A stretch of 34,331 bases of DNA from a virus. Positions 1 through 6,997 of the stretch are shown here, one piece after another. The notes below the pieces were generated by a model. It saw nothing but the letters and a program-made list of their open reading frames with translations, did no database searches and was not told where the DNA came from. Location: IMG/VR virus record IMGVR_UViG_3300031227_000212, positions 1-34,331 of that record; one strand, given 5' to 3'. A program made the position numbers and the translations under genes. Each line of letters starts with the position of its first letter. Position 1 is the first letter of the stretch.

Positions 1-1
1 G

Positions 2-40
2 GCGCAGATAGCCGAGCTCGAAACACAGGTAACTAATTAA
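2..40 (+). CDS. 3' end of an unknown late gene (partial)
   Basis: The first 40 bases hold an open frame that ends in TAA and reads AQIAELETQVTN, a charged, heptad-like C-terminus. The next gene follows 18 bases later with its own ribosome-binding site. This is most simply the tail of the gene before the lysis cassette, perhaps a coiled-coil virion or lysis accessory protein. Only 12 codons are visible, so no function can be given. A second frame (ending at the TAA at 34-36) is also open, so the frame choice is an inference. Confidence 0.4.
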   Translation, partial: AQIAELETQVTN

Positions 41-58
41 CTATTATGGAGATGTGAA

Positions 59-280
59 ATGGATATTGGAACTGGACTTACAGTCTTTAGCGGTGCTTGT
101 GTTGTGATAACTGGAATTTTGAAATTCTCCCCAGAAAAAAAGAGATCTGAAAAGAATAAATTTATAACTGTTAGAGAATTTGAAATTTGGGAGGATGGGT
201 TTAACAAGCGTTGGATAGATCTAAGCGAGTGGATCAAATCAATTCATGCTGATGTAAAGACACTAATGGGTAGGAAGTAG
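59..280 (+). CDS. small membrane protein of the lysis cassette
   Basis: This 73-residue protein has one hydrophobic segment at about residues 5-23, followed by a lysine-rich stretch and a polar helix of about 40 residues. That is an N-terminal membrane anchor with a cytoplasmic or periplasmic tail. GGAG lies 7 bases before the ATG. It is followed 7 bases later by the endolysin gene and then the holin-like gene, so a role in lysis (holin, antiholin or spanin-like helper) is likely from context. The sequence itself does not identify a family. The stop codon is TAG. Confidence 0.7.
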   Translation: MDIGTGLTVFSGACVVITGILKFSPEKKRSEKNKFITVREFEIWEDGFNKRWIDLSEWIKSIHADVKTLMGRK

Positions 281-287
281 GAGTGAT

Positions 288-707
288 ATGTATATACCTA
301 AGGATTTCAACTTGTATGAAGTACTTCCAAGAGATATTTATGAAAGTACTATGCGCTACGGAGACAGAAGATGGATGTGGTTCGACGTTAGACTACTGAT
401 TACATTACAAGAGCTAAGAAATAACGAGGGTAAAATTACAATAAACGACTGGCGATGGCACGGTAATAACCAGTACAGAGGTTATCGTCCATTCGACTGT
501 GAAGTTGGCGCACAGTATAGTCAGCATAAATTTGGTAGAGCAGCTGACTTAATCTTTGCCAATACAACTGCAGAGAAAGTTCGACAGAAGTTTCTTAGCA
601 ACCCTAAAAGTTATCCGCACATTACCTGTATTGAACAAGATGTATTCTGGTTTCACTTTGATGTAAGAAATTGGAATGTTCATAGACATGGAATTTTAAT
701 CGTGTAA
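288..707 (+). CDS. endolysin, M15-family zinc peptidase (D-Ala-D-Ala/L-Ala-D-Glu type)
   Basis: This 139-residue single-domain protein should cut peptide cross-links of peptidoglycan at the end of infection. It carries the M15 zinc signature: SQHKFGRAAD at residues 78-87 gives the ligands H80 and D87, and WFHFD at 121-125 gives the third ligand, H123. Length and motif spacing fit the compact M15 carboxypeptidase/endolysin fold. There is no signal peptide and no cell-wall binding domain, so release should depend on a holin. GGAG precedes the ATG by 5 bases. It sits between two membrane proteins, the usual layout of a lysis cassette. The family assignment is confident; the exact bond cut is not known. 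Confidence 0.88.
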   Translation: MYIPKDFNLYEVLPRDIYESTMRYGDRRWMWFDVRLLITLQELRNNEGKITINDWRWHGNNQYRGYRPFDCEVGAQYSQHKFGRAADLIFANTTAEKVRQKFLSNPKSYPHITCIEQDVFWFHFDVRNWNVHRHGILIV

Positions 708-717
708 AGGAGGGATT

Positions 718-1113
718 ATGGGAATATTAGCTACATTTTTTGGCGCACCTAAAGTAGTTGGTGCTATTGCAGATACAGTTAAGGCCGGTGTTGGAATGCT
801 CGACAACGCATTTTATACAGAACAAGAAAAATCTGCAATGGCCTTAAAAACAGGGGAATTATGGCTGAAGATTCAGGGTGCTATAGCAGATGAGAATTCG
901 ATTAGATCTGTAATTCGCCGGGTGTTAGCTTGGATGATTATGGGAAGTTTTGTTTCTCTGATTATTTTTGCCTGTCTTATATGGAAACTCTACCCATTTT
1001 GGGCTGAGTACATTAAAACTACCATTGTAGATACTCAGCTTGGTTACCTTGCATTACTAGTTGGCTTCTTCTACTTTGGTTACTACGGTGTGAAAGGAGT
1101 AATGAAGAAATAG
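718..1113 (+). CDS. holin-like membrane protein (GTA-type 3TM holin family candidate)
   Basis: The 131-residue protein begins with a short hydrophobic or amphipathic segment (residues 1-25), then a polar helix. Two clear membrane segments follow at about 68-90 and 107-125, and the end is basic (KGVMKK). This topology and size resemble the holin family first described from gene transfer agents (GTA_holin_3TM). Its place directly after the endolysin supports a pore-forming role that releases the M15 enzyme. AGGAGG lies 5 bases before the ATG. It is the last gene of the rightward operon and its TAG stop is part of the following terminator stem. The family match is from memory of sequence character. 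Confidence 0.72.
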   Translation: MGILATFFGAPKVVGAIADTVKAGVGMLDNAFYTEQEKSAMALKTGELWLKIQGAIADENSIRSVIRRVLAWMIMGSFVSLIIFACLIWKLYPFWAEYIKTTIVDTQLGYLALLVGFFYFGYYGVKGVMKK

Positions 1114-1160
1114 TAAAGAAGGGAGAGAACGCTAACTGTTCCCTCCCTTTTTCTTTACTA
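1111..1160. terminator. bidirectional intrinsic terminator between converging operons
   Basis: TAGTAAAGAAGGGAG (1111-1125) pairs with the CTCCC and TTCTTTACTA segments (1143-1160) around a loop that includes AGAAC/GTTCC pairing. A run of five T lies on the plus-strand side (1148-1152). On the minus strand the same element supplies a T-rich segment. It lies exactly where the rightward lysis operon meets the end of the leftward early block, and overlaps the last codon of each flanking gene. The pairing is seen directly; termination in both directions is inferred from position and symmetry. Confidence 0.85.
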
Positions 1161-1394
1161 AGGTTTCTGTATAAATAGCATTGTCCTGCAATCAGGATAC
1201 ATCACATCTTCTGCAATTAGTTCAACACTAACTAATTCTCGAGAAGTCCTAAAACCTAGATCGTGTTGGTCAAGATGTGCTCTAACTAATGTATATGCTT
1301 TATCCGTATCTTCAGCTACAACATATGATATACCATAAATAGGGCCAATAGCATTTGTTGTCATACCTTGTAGTGTTACTTTGTATAACTTCAT
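1158..1394 (-). CDS. hypothetical protein, last gene of the leftward block
   Basis: This 78-residue protein is unrecognised. It has alternating beta-strand-like segments (KLYKVTLQGM, GISYVVAEDTDKAYTLVRAHL) followed by a strand-rich end, suggesting a small alpha/beta fold. Its ATG overlaps the TGA of the upstream 57-codon gene (ATGA), so translation is coupled. The AAAGGAGG ribosome-binding site lies inside that upstream gene. The stop sits inside the terminator stem. Confidence 0.75.
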   Translation of the reverse strand: MKLYKVTLQGMTTNAIGPIYGISYVVAEDTDKAYTLVRAHLDQHDLGFRTSRELVSVELIAEDVMYPDCRTMLFIQKP

Positions 1395-1564
1395 ATTATT
1401 TGTTTACCTCCTTTATATATTTGTTTCAATGTTATATATCTATTTCTTGCTCCAATACAAATATTCTGTTGAGTGTATGGGTTAGTAGAATAGTCATAAG
1501 TATTACGAGACGACATTCCTTTGTAGATTAACTTCCTTAACTTCTTTGCAACTGTTCCTCTCAT
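1391..1564 (-). CDS. small basic phage protein (57 aa)
   Basis: This short gene fits exactly between its neighbours with 4-base overlaps at both ends. GGAG lies 6 bases before the ATG. The product starts MRGTVAKKLRKLIYKG and ends with a basic tail. That N-terminal pattern (RGTVAK followed by basic helix residues) recurs, in my memory, in small phage proteins of unknown role. The strong positive charge would suit nucleic-acid binding. No cysteine pairs or membrane segment are present. Confidence 0.75.
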   Translation of the reverse strand: MRGTVAKKLRKLIYKGMSSRNTYDYSTNPYTQQNICIGARNRYITLKQIYKGGKQII

Positions 1565-1809
1565 TTTATCTCCTTTTGCTTTCCAATTGGATTAGAACCT
1601 TTGTTTATATTAAAGGTAGTTCCGACTAGCACAATAAAAAGTCTCCAACCATACTTAAAATCATCAGCCTCAATATCGTACGCCCTTAATTTCCAGATAA
1701 ACCAAGGTAGCATAAGTTTAAGTGTAAGTTGTTTTCTGGTTTTCTTGATATTCACACTGTAATTTATACCAAGATGCAATCGTTTATTAGGATATATTTT
1801 ATGTATCAT
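1561..1809 (-). CDS. hypothetical small protein (82 aa)
   Basis: Unrecognised. AAAGGAGAT lies just before the ATG. The middle has a moderately hydrophobic, tryptophan-containing stretch (residues about 28-45) flanked by lysine-rich parts, and a second hydrophobic strand at about 56-66. It could be weakly membrane-associated or a small beta protein. It overlaps the next gene by 4 bases and follows the DUF3987 gene by 10 bases, so it is transcribed with the replication block. Confidence 0.65.
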   Translation of the reverse strand: MIHKIYPNKRLHLGINYSVNIKKTRKQLTLKLMLPWFIWKLRAYDIEADDFKYGWRLFIVLVGTTFNINKGSNPIGKQKEIK

Positions 1810-1819
1810 TCTATCTCCT

Positions 1820-3028
1820 TTATCCTTGGTTTACAGCACCATACCAAATTCCTTTCTCGTCCTTTGGCCCTTTATATGTTCGTTTAACTGTACCTGTTTT
1901 TATTAAAGTATCCATTACATTGTCAAACTTAGATGAATCAAGATCTCTCCAGACAATTGTCATCAACTGCTTCTCTGATATCCAACCATAGTTTCTAACA
2001 ATCTGTAAGACATTTGAGACTTCAGCAGAGATATCAGATTTACCAATAGCCTTAAACGCATTACCCATGATATTCTCTACGCCTTTGATTTCTGCTATTG
2101 CTTTTTCTATATGGCTCCACTGCATTACCATAGTGTTTGATTCAGCTGCTGCACATAACAAAGCTATCTTAATAATGTAAGAGGGCTTCCTTGAGTACCA
2201 CCCGTCGAAAGATTTATCTGAACACAGTCGTTCTCCTGCTTCATCTTCATCATAATTATTATACCAATCAACCCAGTTGTTAACACAATGTTCTGACATA
2301 AAATACTCACCAGAAATACGACTCATCTGGTACAAATCTTTCTCTAATTTTTCTTTTAACTTGTAATCTTCTGGAGTCATTATTGGTATAGCAACTGATT
2401 TCTTTTTCTTCTCTGCCCAAATAAACATGATACGAGAAGTCAAGCCACCACCAACCGCAGATGCTGGAAGGGAACTTGCTAAACTATCAGGTGTAGTTGC
2501 TGCAAGAAAATTTAACCAAGGTCTGATAATCTTAGTGGAACTGCTATGTCTTGTTCTACTTGCCCATTCATCGGGACAATCAAAAAGATCAGTGAGAGCT
2601 ACAAGCATTCTTGTGTTCTCTTTCTTTTGCCCGAGAAAAGATTCAAGTTCTTTGGAGACTATATTAAGTGAACTATGTCTAAGCATTGTGCCATCAGCTG
2701 CAAGCTCATCGAGTGCTGCTAATTCAATATCATCTGTCATTGCTTCTTTAGTTGCTGAGTCAGCGCTCAGTATGATATCAGGAATTGTTGTAAGAAAATT
2801 CATGCCGTACTTAATTGCCTGTGTCTTTCTTGCTACTCCTGGTTCAGCTACTAACACAACATAGATATTAGGATAATAAGTAAGCCTCCCAAGTTGAAGA
2901 TTAACTTTCCTACGTAGCGCTGCAGCGATAACAGAAAATCCTACCCATCTATCAAACACTCTTGCTGGTTCAGTGTTTTCCATTAATTCTAAATACCCAT
3001 CTAACCAATTGGTAAGATGTCTGCTCAT
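1820..3028 (-). CDS. DUF3987-type helicase/primase-like ATPase
   Basis: This 402-residue protein resembles the DUF3987 family of P-loop proteins often found in phage and plasmid replication modules. Residues 61-69 (AEPGVARKT) form a degenerate Walker A. A Walker-B-like segment with an acidic residue occurs at about 121-132 (LNIVSKELESFL). A polar sensor-like strand lies at 174-181 (FLAATTPD), followed by GGGLTSR at 193-199, where arginine could act as a finger. The C-terminal 90 residues look like a winged-helix domain. No separate DnaB helicase gene is visible here, so this is the best candidate for the replicative or accessory helicase; that role is an inference. AAGGAG precedes the ATG. 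Confidence 0.75.
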   Translation of the reverse strand: MSRHLTNWLDGYLELMENTEPARVFDRWVGFSVIAAALRRKVNLQLGRLTYYPNIYVVLVAEPGVARKTQAIKYGMNFLTTIPDIILSADSATKEAMTDDIELAALDELAADGTMLRHSSLNIVSKELESFLGQKKENTRMLVALTDLFDCPDEWASRTRHSSSTKIIRPWLNFLAATTPDSLASSLPASAVGGGLTSRIMFIWAEKKKKSVAIPIMTPEDYKLKEKLEKDLYQMSRISGEYFMSEHCVNNWVDWYNNYDEDEAGERLCSDKSFDGWYSRKPSYIIKIALLCAAAESNTMVMQWSHIEKAIAEIKGVENIMGNAFKAIGKSDISAEVSNVLQIVRNYGWISEKQLMTIVWRDLDSSKFDNVMDTLIKTGTVKRTYKGPKDEKGIWYGAVNQG

Positions 3029-3038
3029 AATACTCTCC

Positions 3039-3431
3039 TTAGCTAAGACTCGTTAGTAATGCTTTAAAATCTTTATCACTATTCTTCTGTACCATAACTC
3101 GTTCTCCTTGCAATGAAATTAATTTGTTTACAAGTGCTTGTAATTCATTAATTGTTTCATTAAGCTGAAAGTTTACACAACCATGCATACCATTAAGAGA
3201 ATCTAAATTAACTATAATAGGAATAACAATAACAGTATACGTCCTAATAAGTACTTTTATATCTGGTTTAACAATGTGAAAAATTTGTATTCTATTTATC
3301 TGGTCTTTTACAACAGTAAATTGTGTTGATGGTTCTTTAGTTAAACTTCTATAAATTTTTTGCATCATTTGTTGTCTTCTAGGTATAGAAGAAACTGTAA
3401 TAACAACAGTCTTTTTATTAAGTGAACCCAT
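3039..3431 (-). CDS. hypothetical protein (130 aa)
   Basis: Unrecognised. The first half alternates short strands (VVITVSS, TQFTVVKD, IQIFHIV) with a very hydrophobic central strand pair at about 60-74. The second half is a helix (residues about 88-112) with heptad-like leucines. This suggests a beta-sheet domain with an oligomerisation helix. CAGGAG lies 6 bases before the ATG. The start overlaps the HAD gene upstream by 14 bases, so the two are co-translated. Confidence 0.65.
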   Translation of the reverse strand: MGSLNKKTVVITVSSIPRRQQMMQKIYRSLTKEPSTQFTVVKDQINRIQIFHIVKPDIKVLIRTYTVIVIPIIVNLDSLNGMHGCVNFQLNETINELQALVNKLISLQGERVMVQKNSDKDFKALLTSLS

Positions 3432-3912
3432 ACTTTCTCCTGATTAATACATTTAATAATTGCTTAGGCGTTTCTACACGTATATGAGGTAGTTCTATTC
3501 CTCTGTTATACGATGTATCAATGACTATAACGTTAGTATAGTCAGTTAAATTTGGATTATCTTCTATTAATGTATCGTGTGGTTTAAGGAATCGTAACTT
3601 ATCAACAGTATAATGTACAGTAGGAACACGGGTATAGGGGCTAAAATTCTTATGTAGCCAGAACTCCGTTCTTCCTATCCATTCTTCAACCTGATTACTT
3701 ATAATTTCTATTGGTTCAATGTACTTATGATACATAGCAATTACATCGAAATACTTTGTCGGTTGCGCAGTTACAAGTAAAACAGGATGTTTGTTAAAGA
3801 ACTGTATAAACGAAAATTTTTCGGGACCTATTGAACAATCCCAAGTAGTAGTTCGAATTGCAGCACTCCCAAGTAAATCTCTTAACACTCCATCTATGTC
3901 ACTGTATACCAT
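3418..3912 (-). CDS. HAD-superfamily phosphatase, 5'(3')-deoxyribonucleotidase-like
   Basis: The protein begins MVYSDIDGVLRDLL. DIDG gives the HAD nucleophile and acid/base aspartates (motif I, residues 5 and 7). LLVTAQP at about 45-51 supplies the motif II threonine, DKLRFLKP a conserved lysine, and DTLIEDNPNL the acidic motif. The DxDGVLxD pattern is typical of deoxyribonucleotidases and related phage phosphatases, so trimming deoxynucleotide monophosphates or end repair are both possible. I chose the ATG at 3912 over the one 36 bases upstream because AAGGTGG precedes it at good spacing. The gene overlaps both neighbours by 14 bases. HAD fold is confident; substrate is not. Confidence 0.75.
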   Translation of the reverse strand: MVYSDIDGVLRDLLGSAAIRTTTWDCSIGPEKFSFIQFFNKHPVLLVTAQPTKYFDVIAMYHKYIEPIEIISNQVEEWIGRTEFWLHKNFSPYTRVPTVHYTVDKLRFLKPHDTLIEDNPNLTDYTNVIVIDTSYNRGIELPHIRVETPKQLLNVLIRRKYGFT

Positions 3913-4201
3913 CGTTAACCACCTTCGTATTCTGACATTTAATATCATGCGGCATAACTTTAACTAACTTAAATATCTTTATTCCATCAGGTATAATAAA
4001 CCCAAAGGACTCATCCAATTCTAATCTGTTAAGAAGAGCAAAAATATTTAAGGCTGCTATAAATTGTTTATCTTCTTGTCTCCTTGACGAACCTAAATCA
4101 AGTAGTGCTCCATCTTTAGTCACACACGTTTGAATAAACTCTTTTTGTATCGGTGTCATATCGTAGCCAAATGTTTTTACAAAATCTTTTACATCTATCA
4201 T
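3899..4201 (-). CDS. hypothetical protein (100 aa)
   Basis: Unrecognised. MTPIQKEFIQTC followed by GALLDLGSSRR and then a helix resembles the beginning of a P-loop ATPase (helicase or terminase), in which a Q-motif-like segment precedes Walker A. Here the loop lacks the GKT/S core, and the protein ends after 100 residues. It could be a remnant or a degenerate ATP-binding module. AAGGAGGTAGTAA precedes the ATG, so it is well expressed. Function unknown. Confidence 0.65.
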   Translation of the reverse strand: MIDVKDFVKTFGYDMTPIQKEFIQTCVTKDGALLDLGSSRRQEDKQFIAALNIFALLNRLELDESFGFIIPDGIKIFKLVKVMPHDIKCQNTKVVNDGIQ

Positions 4202-4232
4202 TTACTACCTCCTTACGTTTCATGCAAATATA

Positions 4233-4511
4233 TCATAGTGCATTTGTGTACAGCCATTCTGGTTTATCCTCTATCCATAAGTCTGGAAAAATTCCTAATG
4301 CAGCAAGGTAGGGTAACTTAGCTTTTCTTCCAGTGTAGTATACCCATGATATTTGTGCTCTTAATTCTATTAATTTATCTGTTGTCTCATGTGAATACCG
4401 CATAGTGGCACAGATTACTTCATGCTTTGCTTCAGTAAATAAAATTATAACTTTGTCAAGTATTTCTGGAAACTTTGTGTATGTTCCGTCGTAATCAATA
4501 CAGATTAACAT
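4233..4511 (-). CDS. small HAD-like hydrolase (92 aa)
   Basis: MLICIDYDGTYTK gives the HAD motif I aspartates D6 and D8. ICATMR at about 34-39 fits motif II, and WIEDKPEW near residues 79-86 the acidic loop. At 92 residues it is a minimal cap-less HAD domain, similar in size to small phage phosphatases annotated as hydrolases. It is the second HAD gene within 1.1 kb and lies directly after the polymerase gene in transcription order. A role in nucleotide or DNA-end phosphate metabolism is therefore likely. AGGAG precedes the ATG. Confidence 0.72.
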   Translation of the reverse strand: MLICIDYDGTYTKFPEILDKVIILFTEAKHEVICATMRYSHETTDKLIELRAQISWVYYTGRKAKLPYLAALGIFPDLWIEDKPEWLYTNAL

Positions 4512-4526
4512 TGTATTACTCCTTTG

Positions 4527-6908
4527 CTACGCTACATTACGCCAATTAATTTCTACATCCTCACCACCAGCCCAAGCATCACCAACTGTAAAGTCACAAT
4601 CAATATAAATTTCTTCTTCTTTATATTGAATAGGCATTATCATAGCTTCACGCATAATTCTAATTGTTTCGTCTACATGCTTATTCTTTACCATTGTATA
4701 TACAGCATCATGCAACTGTAATAAAATAGTTATATCAAATGGTATCGTAAGAAGTCTATTGTATAACTTTAATAATGCTGTGTTAAGTAAGTCACCAATT
4801 GTTGACTGTGGAATAAACGAGTAAGAGCTACGAAATAAATCATCACCCCATCTGTCAAGAAATCTGTGCTGGCGTTTAAATAGACTTACCAAAGTACGAG
4901 ATTGTTTTAACTTTTGCTGAATCGTTTGATGCCATATACGCAAACTGGGATTAGCTTTATGGTACAATTCCATAAGCAATTTTGCTTCAGATAATTTAAT
5001 TCCGAGTCTGTTAGCAAGAACTGTCGGGCCGGCAGAATAAGATGTTGAATGCCGAACTGTCTTACCAGACTCTCTTTGCTCTTTTGTAACTGCATTTATA
5101 TCCAGTAAAAGCATTCTGGCTATAGTCATTTTATGGATATCGTACATTTTCTTTTCTGTCTTAGACAGACCAAACGAATCTTTGAACATCTGCTTTAACT
5201 TTTGGTCCCCAGTAATATACGCAACAATAACAGCTTCAGCCTGTGAATAATCACCTTGAATAATTTTATACCCTTCAGGTGCCATATACATTTTTCTAGC
5301 TTCCTTAGGAATGTTTTGCAAATTACCACTACCATAAGGAAGAATGATAGATTTACTTGAACTCCACCTACCAAAGCCACGTTTAGTTTTCTTTGTATCC
5401 TCTTCATCGTCACTGGATGCCCCTGTTATATTGTAACTTGTATGGACTTTTCCTTCAGGAGAAAGTTCAATGTCAAGGAACCGACTGACTAATACGTCAG
5501 CTTTTTTATAATCCAGAATTAAATTAAAGACTGAATTGTCAGGAACAAGACGTGACAATACTCTAAGTGCATTAGCATCTGTTGTCATTGTTAACTTATC
5601 TTTTTTAGACTTTCTACGTTTGTACTGCACAGGAAGTTTAAGATCAATATAAAGAAGTTGTTGCATTTGTTTTGGACTATTGAAGTTAATCTTCCTCCCA
5701 ATAATTGTAAACAGTTGTTGCTTTAATGTATCACGTTTAGTTGACCATTCCTTTACTAGCGCTGCTTGTTTCTCCCGATTAACTTTAATTCCCTGTAACT
5801 GGAGCATCAGTGCAACAGGAATAAGACTCATCTCAAAATCAAATGTATGCCGAACTTTCTGCTTATCCAATTCTGCATCTAATACTAACGCGATACCTAG
5901 TGTATTAGCGGCGTCAGCTGGATTGTAGACAGAAGACTTTGAGGAATTCTTCCACGGATTTACGTCTAAACAAATTGAACCGAGAAAACCTAAGTCACGC
6001 GGAAGTTCGGGCCAGCAAGTATGCGCTGCAATTAGTGTATCCATCCAAAGATTCTCTACAAGTATATGATTGTTATACCAGAGAACACCGATATCGTAAG
6101 CTCCATTCTGCATAACATTTTTCTTACACGCAACGAGTCTACTAAATACCTGCCAAAGTCTAAGCTCATCTTTTTCAGGCAATGCAGGTGCTCTACCTTT
6201 TAGCAAAAAGATAGACATACCAAAGTTAGGGTCATGACTAAGACCTAACTCCTCAATATGACTGCCGGGTTGTACAGTTTCTACATCAATAGAAAGTTTA
6301 TCCCATTCAGGATGTGCTATACATTCTTCCATGTACGTAATAAATTGCTGAACATTTACATTCGGTACAAATGTCTGTATGTCTTCGAGTGTTTTAGCAA
6401 ACTTACTATGAGCAAAAGCCTTACGCAAATTGATTACAGTTCTAAAGTACAGTTTCCAATCTGAATTTACAGCATGTGGATGGTACGTTGCAAGTACCTT
6501 TTTTCCTGGAACAAGAGTACACGGAATCACATAGCCATTAAAATCAGATAACTTCTTTTCACCTGTTAGTGCCCATAATGCCGTAGCCCCAAGAGCTATA
6601 ATTATATTAGGATTATGTGATTCAATTTCTTCTTTGAGTTTATCTATCCATAAAGAAAGCTTAGGCTTAGGTATTGTACAACTTGTATCCTCAAAATAAT
6701 AAGATATTTTATTCGCCGGAGGTATCTCTCTGGCTACGTTAGTAACAAGACATTGATACCGTGCAATGCCTGCTTGACCAAGTAAATTATCCAGTGTTTG
6801 CCCAGAATAGCCTTGAAATGGCCTACCTACTTTATCATCTTCTTTGCCCGGCGCACCACCTACAATCATGATCTTTGCGCCTATAGGACCTTCAGTATTT
6901 ACGATCAT
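4527..6908 (-). CDS. UDG-like domain fused to family A DNA polymerase with 3'-5' exonuclease
   Basis: This 793-residue replicative polymerase has three parts. Residues 1-170 form a uracil-DNA glycosylase-like domain of the family 4 type (VGGAPGKEDDKVGRPF at 16-31, TN at 56-57, YHP at 142-144). Residues about 200-350 form a proofreading exonuclease: Exo I has D208 and E210 (IDVET), Exo II D272 (QNGAYD), Exo III Y328-D332. Residues 360-793 are the polymerase: motif A DYSQAEA with D553, motif B R612-K616-H620-Y624, motif C LHDA with D734. In the glycosylase motif the usual glutamate after the first glycine is replaced by glycine, and the cysteines of an Fe-S cluster are not apparent, so that domain may bind rather than cleave. 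Fusions of this kind are known from SPO1-like phage polymerases. AAGGAG precedes the ATG. Confidence 0.93.
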   Translation of the reverse strand: MIVNTEGPIGAKIMIVGGAPGKEDDKVGRPFQGYSGQTLDNLLGQAGIARYQCLVTNVAREIPPANKISYYFEDTSCTIPKPKLSLWIDKLKEEIESHNPNIIIALGATALWALTGEKKLSDFNGYVIPCTLVPGKKVLATYHPHAVNSDWKLYFRTVINLRKAFAHSKFAKTLEDIQTFVPNVNVQQFITYMEECIAHPEWDKLSIDVETVQPGSHIEELGLSHDPNFGMSIFLLKGRAPALPEKDELRLWQVFSRLVACKKNVMQNGAYDIGVLWYNNHILVENLWMDTLIAAHTCWPELPRDLGFLGSICLDVNPWKNSSKSSVYNPADAANTLGIALVLDAELDKQKVRHTFDFEMSLIPVALMLQLQGIKVNREKQAALVKEWSTKRDTLKQQLFTIIGRKINFNSPKQMQQLLYIDLKLPVQYKRRKSKKDKLTMTTDANALRVLSRLVPDNSVFNLILDYKKADVLVSRFLDIELSPEGKVHTSYNITGASSDDEEDTKKTKRGFGRWSSSKSIILPYGSGNLQNIPKEARKMYMAPEGYKIIQGDYSQAEAVIVAYITGDQKLKQMFKDSFGLSKTEKKMYDIHKMTIARMLLLDINAVTKEQRESGKTVRHSTSYSAGPTVLANRLGIKLSEAKLLMELYHKANPSLRIWHQTIQQKLKQSRTLVSLFKRQHRFLDRWGDDLFRSSYSFIPQSTIGDLLNTALLKLYNRLLTIPFDITILLQLHDAVYTMVKNKHVDETIRIMREAMIMPIQYKEEEIYIDCDFTVGDAWAGGEDVEINWRNVA

Positions 6909-6919
6909 TTCTTCTCCTT

Positions 6920-6997
6920 TTAATAGAATTTCGCAGCAAGTAGTCGGATTACAAATCCAATTATAATGCCTATAACAAGAAAGTCTATATCAGTCAT
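6920..6997 (-). CDS. 25-residue single-span membrane peptide
   Basis: A very short gene sits between the methyltransferase and polymerase genes. GGAG lies 7 bases before the ATG, the ATG overlaps the upstream TAA (TAATG), and the stop lies 11 bases before the next ATG. The product MTDIDFLVIGIIIGFVIRLL plus five more residues is almost entirely a transmembrane helix with a short acidic N-terminus and a basic end. The precise fit between genes, the ribosome-binding site and the uniform hydrophobicity argue for real translation. Role unknown. Confidence 0.65.
   Translation of the reverse strand: MTDIDFLVIGIIIGFVIRLLAAKFY

Noticed and set aside
2427-2864. A 145-codon rightward frame inside the DUF3987 gene
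   Set aside because: Antisense shadow of a recognisable family protein, with no ribosome-binding site and serine-rich antisense composition.
3899-4201. A fragment of a terminase or helicase
   Set aside because: The Q-motif-like start is suggestive, but there is no Walker A core and the small gene has its own strong ribosome-binding site and stop, so I left it as hypothetical.
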